A program made the translations under genes and the position numbers. The notes under the pieces were generated by a model, which searched no databases, was not told the origin of the DNA, and saw only the letters and a list, made by a program, of their open reading frames with translations. Below, one piece after another: positions 5,181-5,905 of a stretch of 5,905 bases of DNA. Numbering within the stretch: the stretch's first letter is position 1; each line of letters starts with the position of its first letter. The stretch spans positions 1-5,905 of the forward strand of contig MEEC01000006.1 in NCBI GenBank assembly GCA_001724315.1, written 5' to 3'. This DNA comes from Lautropia sp. SCN 70-15 (GTDB lineage: Bacteria; Pseudomonadota; Gammaproteobacteria; Burkholderiales; Burkholderiaceae_E).

Positions 5181-5905
5181 TCAGCCTGGCCGGCCGCGAC
5201 ATCGCCCACTCGATGGGCAAGTTCGCCCTCACCGGGCTGGGGCTGGGCCTGCTGATCGGCGTCACGCTGACCATGGCCGGCGTCTACCGCGGCATGGTCG
5301 ACGACGCGAAGGTCATGCTCGACAACAGCCGCGCCGACGTCTGGGTGGTGCAGCAGGACACGCTTGGGCCCTACGCCGAGTCCTCGAGCATCCGGGACGA
5401 CGTGGTGCGCAGCGTGCTGGGCATGCCCGGCGTGGCGGCCGCCTCGAACGTCACCTACCTGACCATGCAGGTTCGCAAGGGCGAGGCCGACGTGCGCGCC
5501 ATGGTGGTGGGCTTCGAACCCGGCCAGCCGGGCGAGCCGGGCCAGCTGGTGGCGGGCCGCCGCATCACCCGCAGCCACTACGAGGCGATCGCCGACGTGC
5601 GCACCGGTTTCGCCATCGGCGACCGGATCACGATCCGCCGCCACGACTACGAGGTGGTGGGGCTCACCCGGCGCATGGTCTCGTCGGGCGGCGATCCGAT
5701 GGTCTTCATCCCGCTCGAGGACGCGCAGGAAGCGCAGTTCCTCAAGGACAACGACGCGATCCTGAACGAGCGCGCCCGCACCGCCGCCAACCCCCAGCTG
5801 AACCGGCCCGGCGTGCCCGGTCTGCTCGAGGCGGTGCAGGCCTCCCAGTCGAGCAACCGGAACGTGAACGCGGTGCTGGTTCAGGTGGCCGAGGGCAGCA
5901 CGCCC
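5177..5905 (+). CDS. ABC transporter permease, DevC/MacB type, N-terminal part (cut by window edge)
   Basis: The frame stays open for 243 codons to the window edge. It starts at GTG (5177), overlapping the adaptor's TGA, with GGAG 8 nt upstream. The protein opens MISLAGRDIAHSMGKFALTG and has a first membrane helix at about 16-36. A long periplasmic MacB-type core domain follows, including DNSRADVWVVQQDTLGPYAE, PGVAAASNVTYLTMQVRKG and GFAIGDRITIRRHDYEVVGL. This is the layout of DevC/MacB/FtsX permeases: one helix, a large periplasmic domain, then three C-terminal helices, which lie outside the window. With the adaptor it would form a tripartite exporter powered by a separate ATPase, expected downstream because none is seen here. 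The adaptor-permease order matches DevBC-like operons. Confidence 0.92.
   Translation, partial: MISLAGRDIAHSMGKFALTGLGLGLLIGVTLTMAGVYRGMVDDAKVMLDNSRADVWVVQQDTLGPYAESSSIRDDVVRSVLGMPGVAAASNVTYLTMQVRKGEADVRAMVVGFEPGQPGEPGQLVAGRRITRSHYEAIADVRTGFAIGDRITIRRHDYEVVGLTRRMVSSGGDPMVFIPLEDAQEAQFLKDNDAILNERARTAANPQLNRPGVPGLLEAVQASQSSNRNVNAVLVQVAEGSTP

Noticed and set aside
4181..5644. Long open frame of 487 codons on the minus strand opposite the adaptor and permease, plus a 385-codon one at 3954-5111
   Set aside because: They lie antisense to clearly recognisable proteins. Their compositions (His/Ala/Gly/Arg-rich, or Ser/Arg/Thr-rich) match no family, and long antisense frames are expected in very GC-rich DNA.

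Overview
The window is a strongly GC-rich, densely coded bacterial segment. Third codon positions are almost all G or C, intergenic gaps are short, and neighbouring genes overlap in ATGA/GTGA fashion. Gene families and base composition suggest a high-GC Pseudomonadota chromosome, most likely betaproteobacterial (Burkholderiales-like). That placement is an inference from style, not from a marker gene. No tRNA, rRNA, CRISPR, insertion sequence or phage gene is visible.

Region 1 (1-1911, minus strand) reads, in transcription order: a four-helix cytochrome b561-type membrane protein, a small exported PepSY-domain protein, an OmpR/PhoP-type response regulator starting at GTG, and the first 62 codons of a sensor histidine kinase that runs off the left edge. 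The spacing is 22 bp, about 4 bp and an ATGA overlap, so this looks like one operon. It pairs a periplasm-facing redox/PepSY module with its own two-component system. The response regulator carries an unusual low-complexity insert made of an 18-bp imperfect tandem repeat.

Region 2 (1912-2067) is the divergent intergenic region. It holds a CTGAA-N6-CTGAA direct repeat with the 11-bp period expected of OmpR/PmrA-type operators.

Region 3 (2068-3256, plus strand) holds two different type I phosphoribosyltransferase-fold genes overlapping by 17 bp. The first is PyrR-like but has lost residues linked to pyr RNA binding. The second is a stand-alone COG1926-type protein. No pyrimidine biosynthesis gene is next to them.

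Region 4 (3257-5905, plus strand) is an efflux/export operon. It has a promoter region with a near-perfect 26-bp palindrome, a TetR-family repressor, a membrane fusion protein with the TolC-contact RLS pattern, and a DevC/MacB-type ABC permease cut by the right edge. All junctions overlap by 4 bp. The ATPase is expected just downstream. The simplest reading is a self-repressed TetR operon exporting an unknown substrate through a TolC-like outer membrane channel encoded elsewhere.

Nothing here is clearly a wholly new system. The best leads are the cytochrome b/PepSY/two-component operon with its candidate operator, and the coupled pair of phosphoribosyltransferases.
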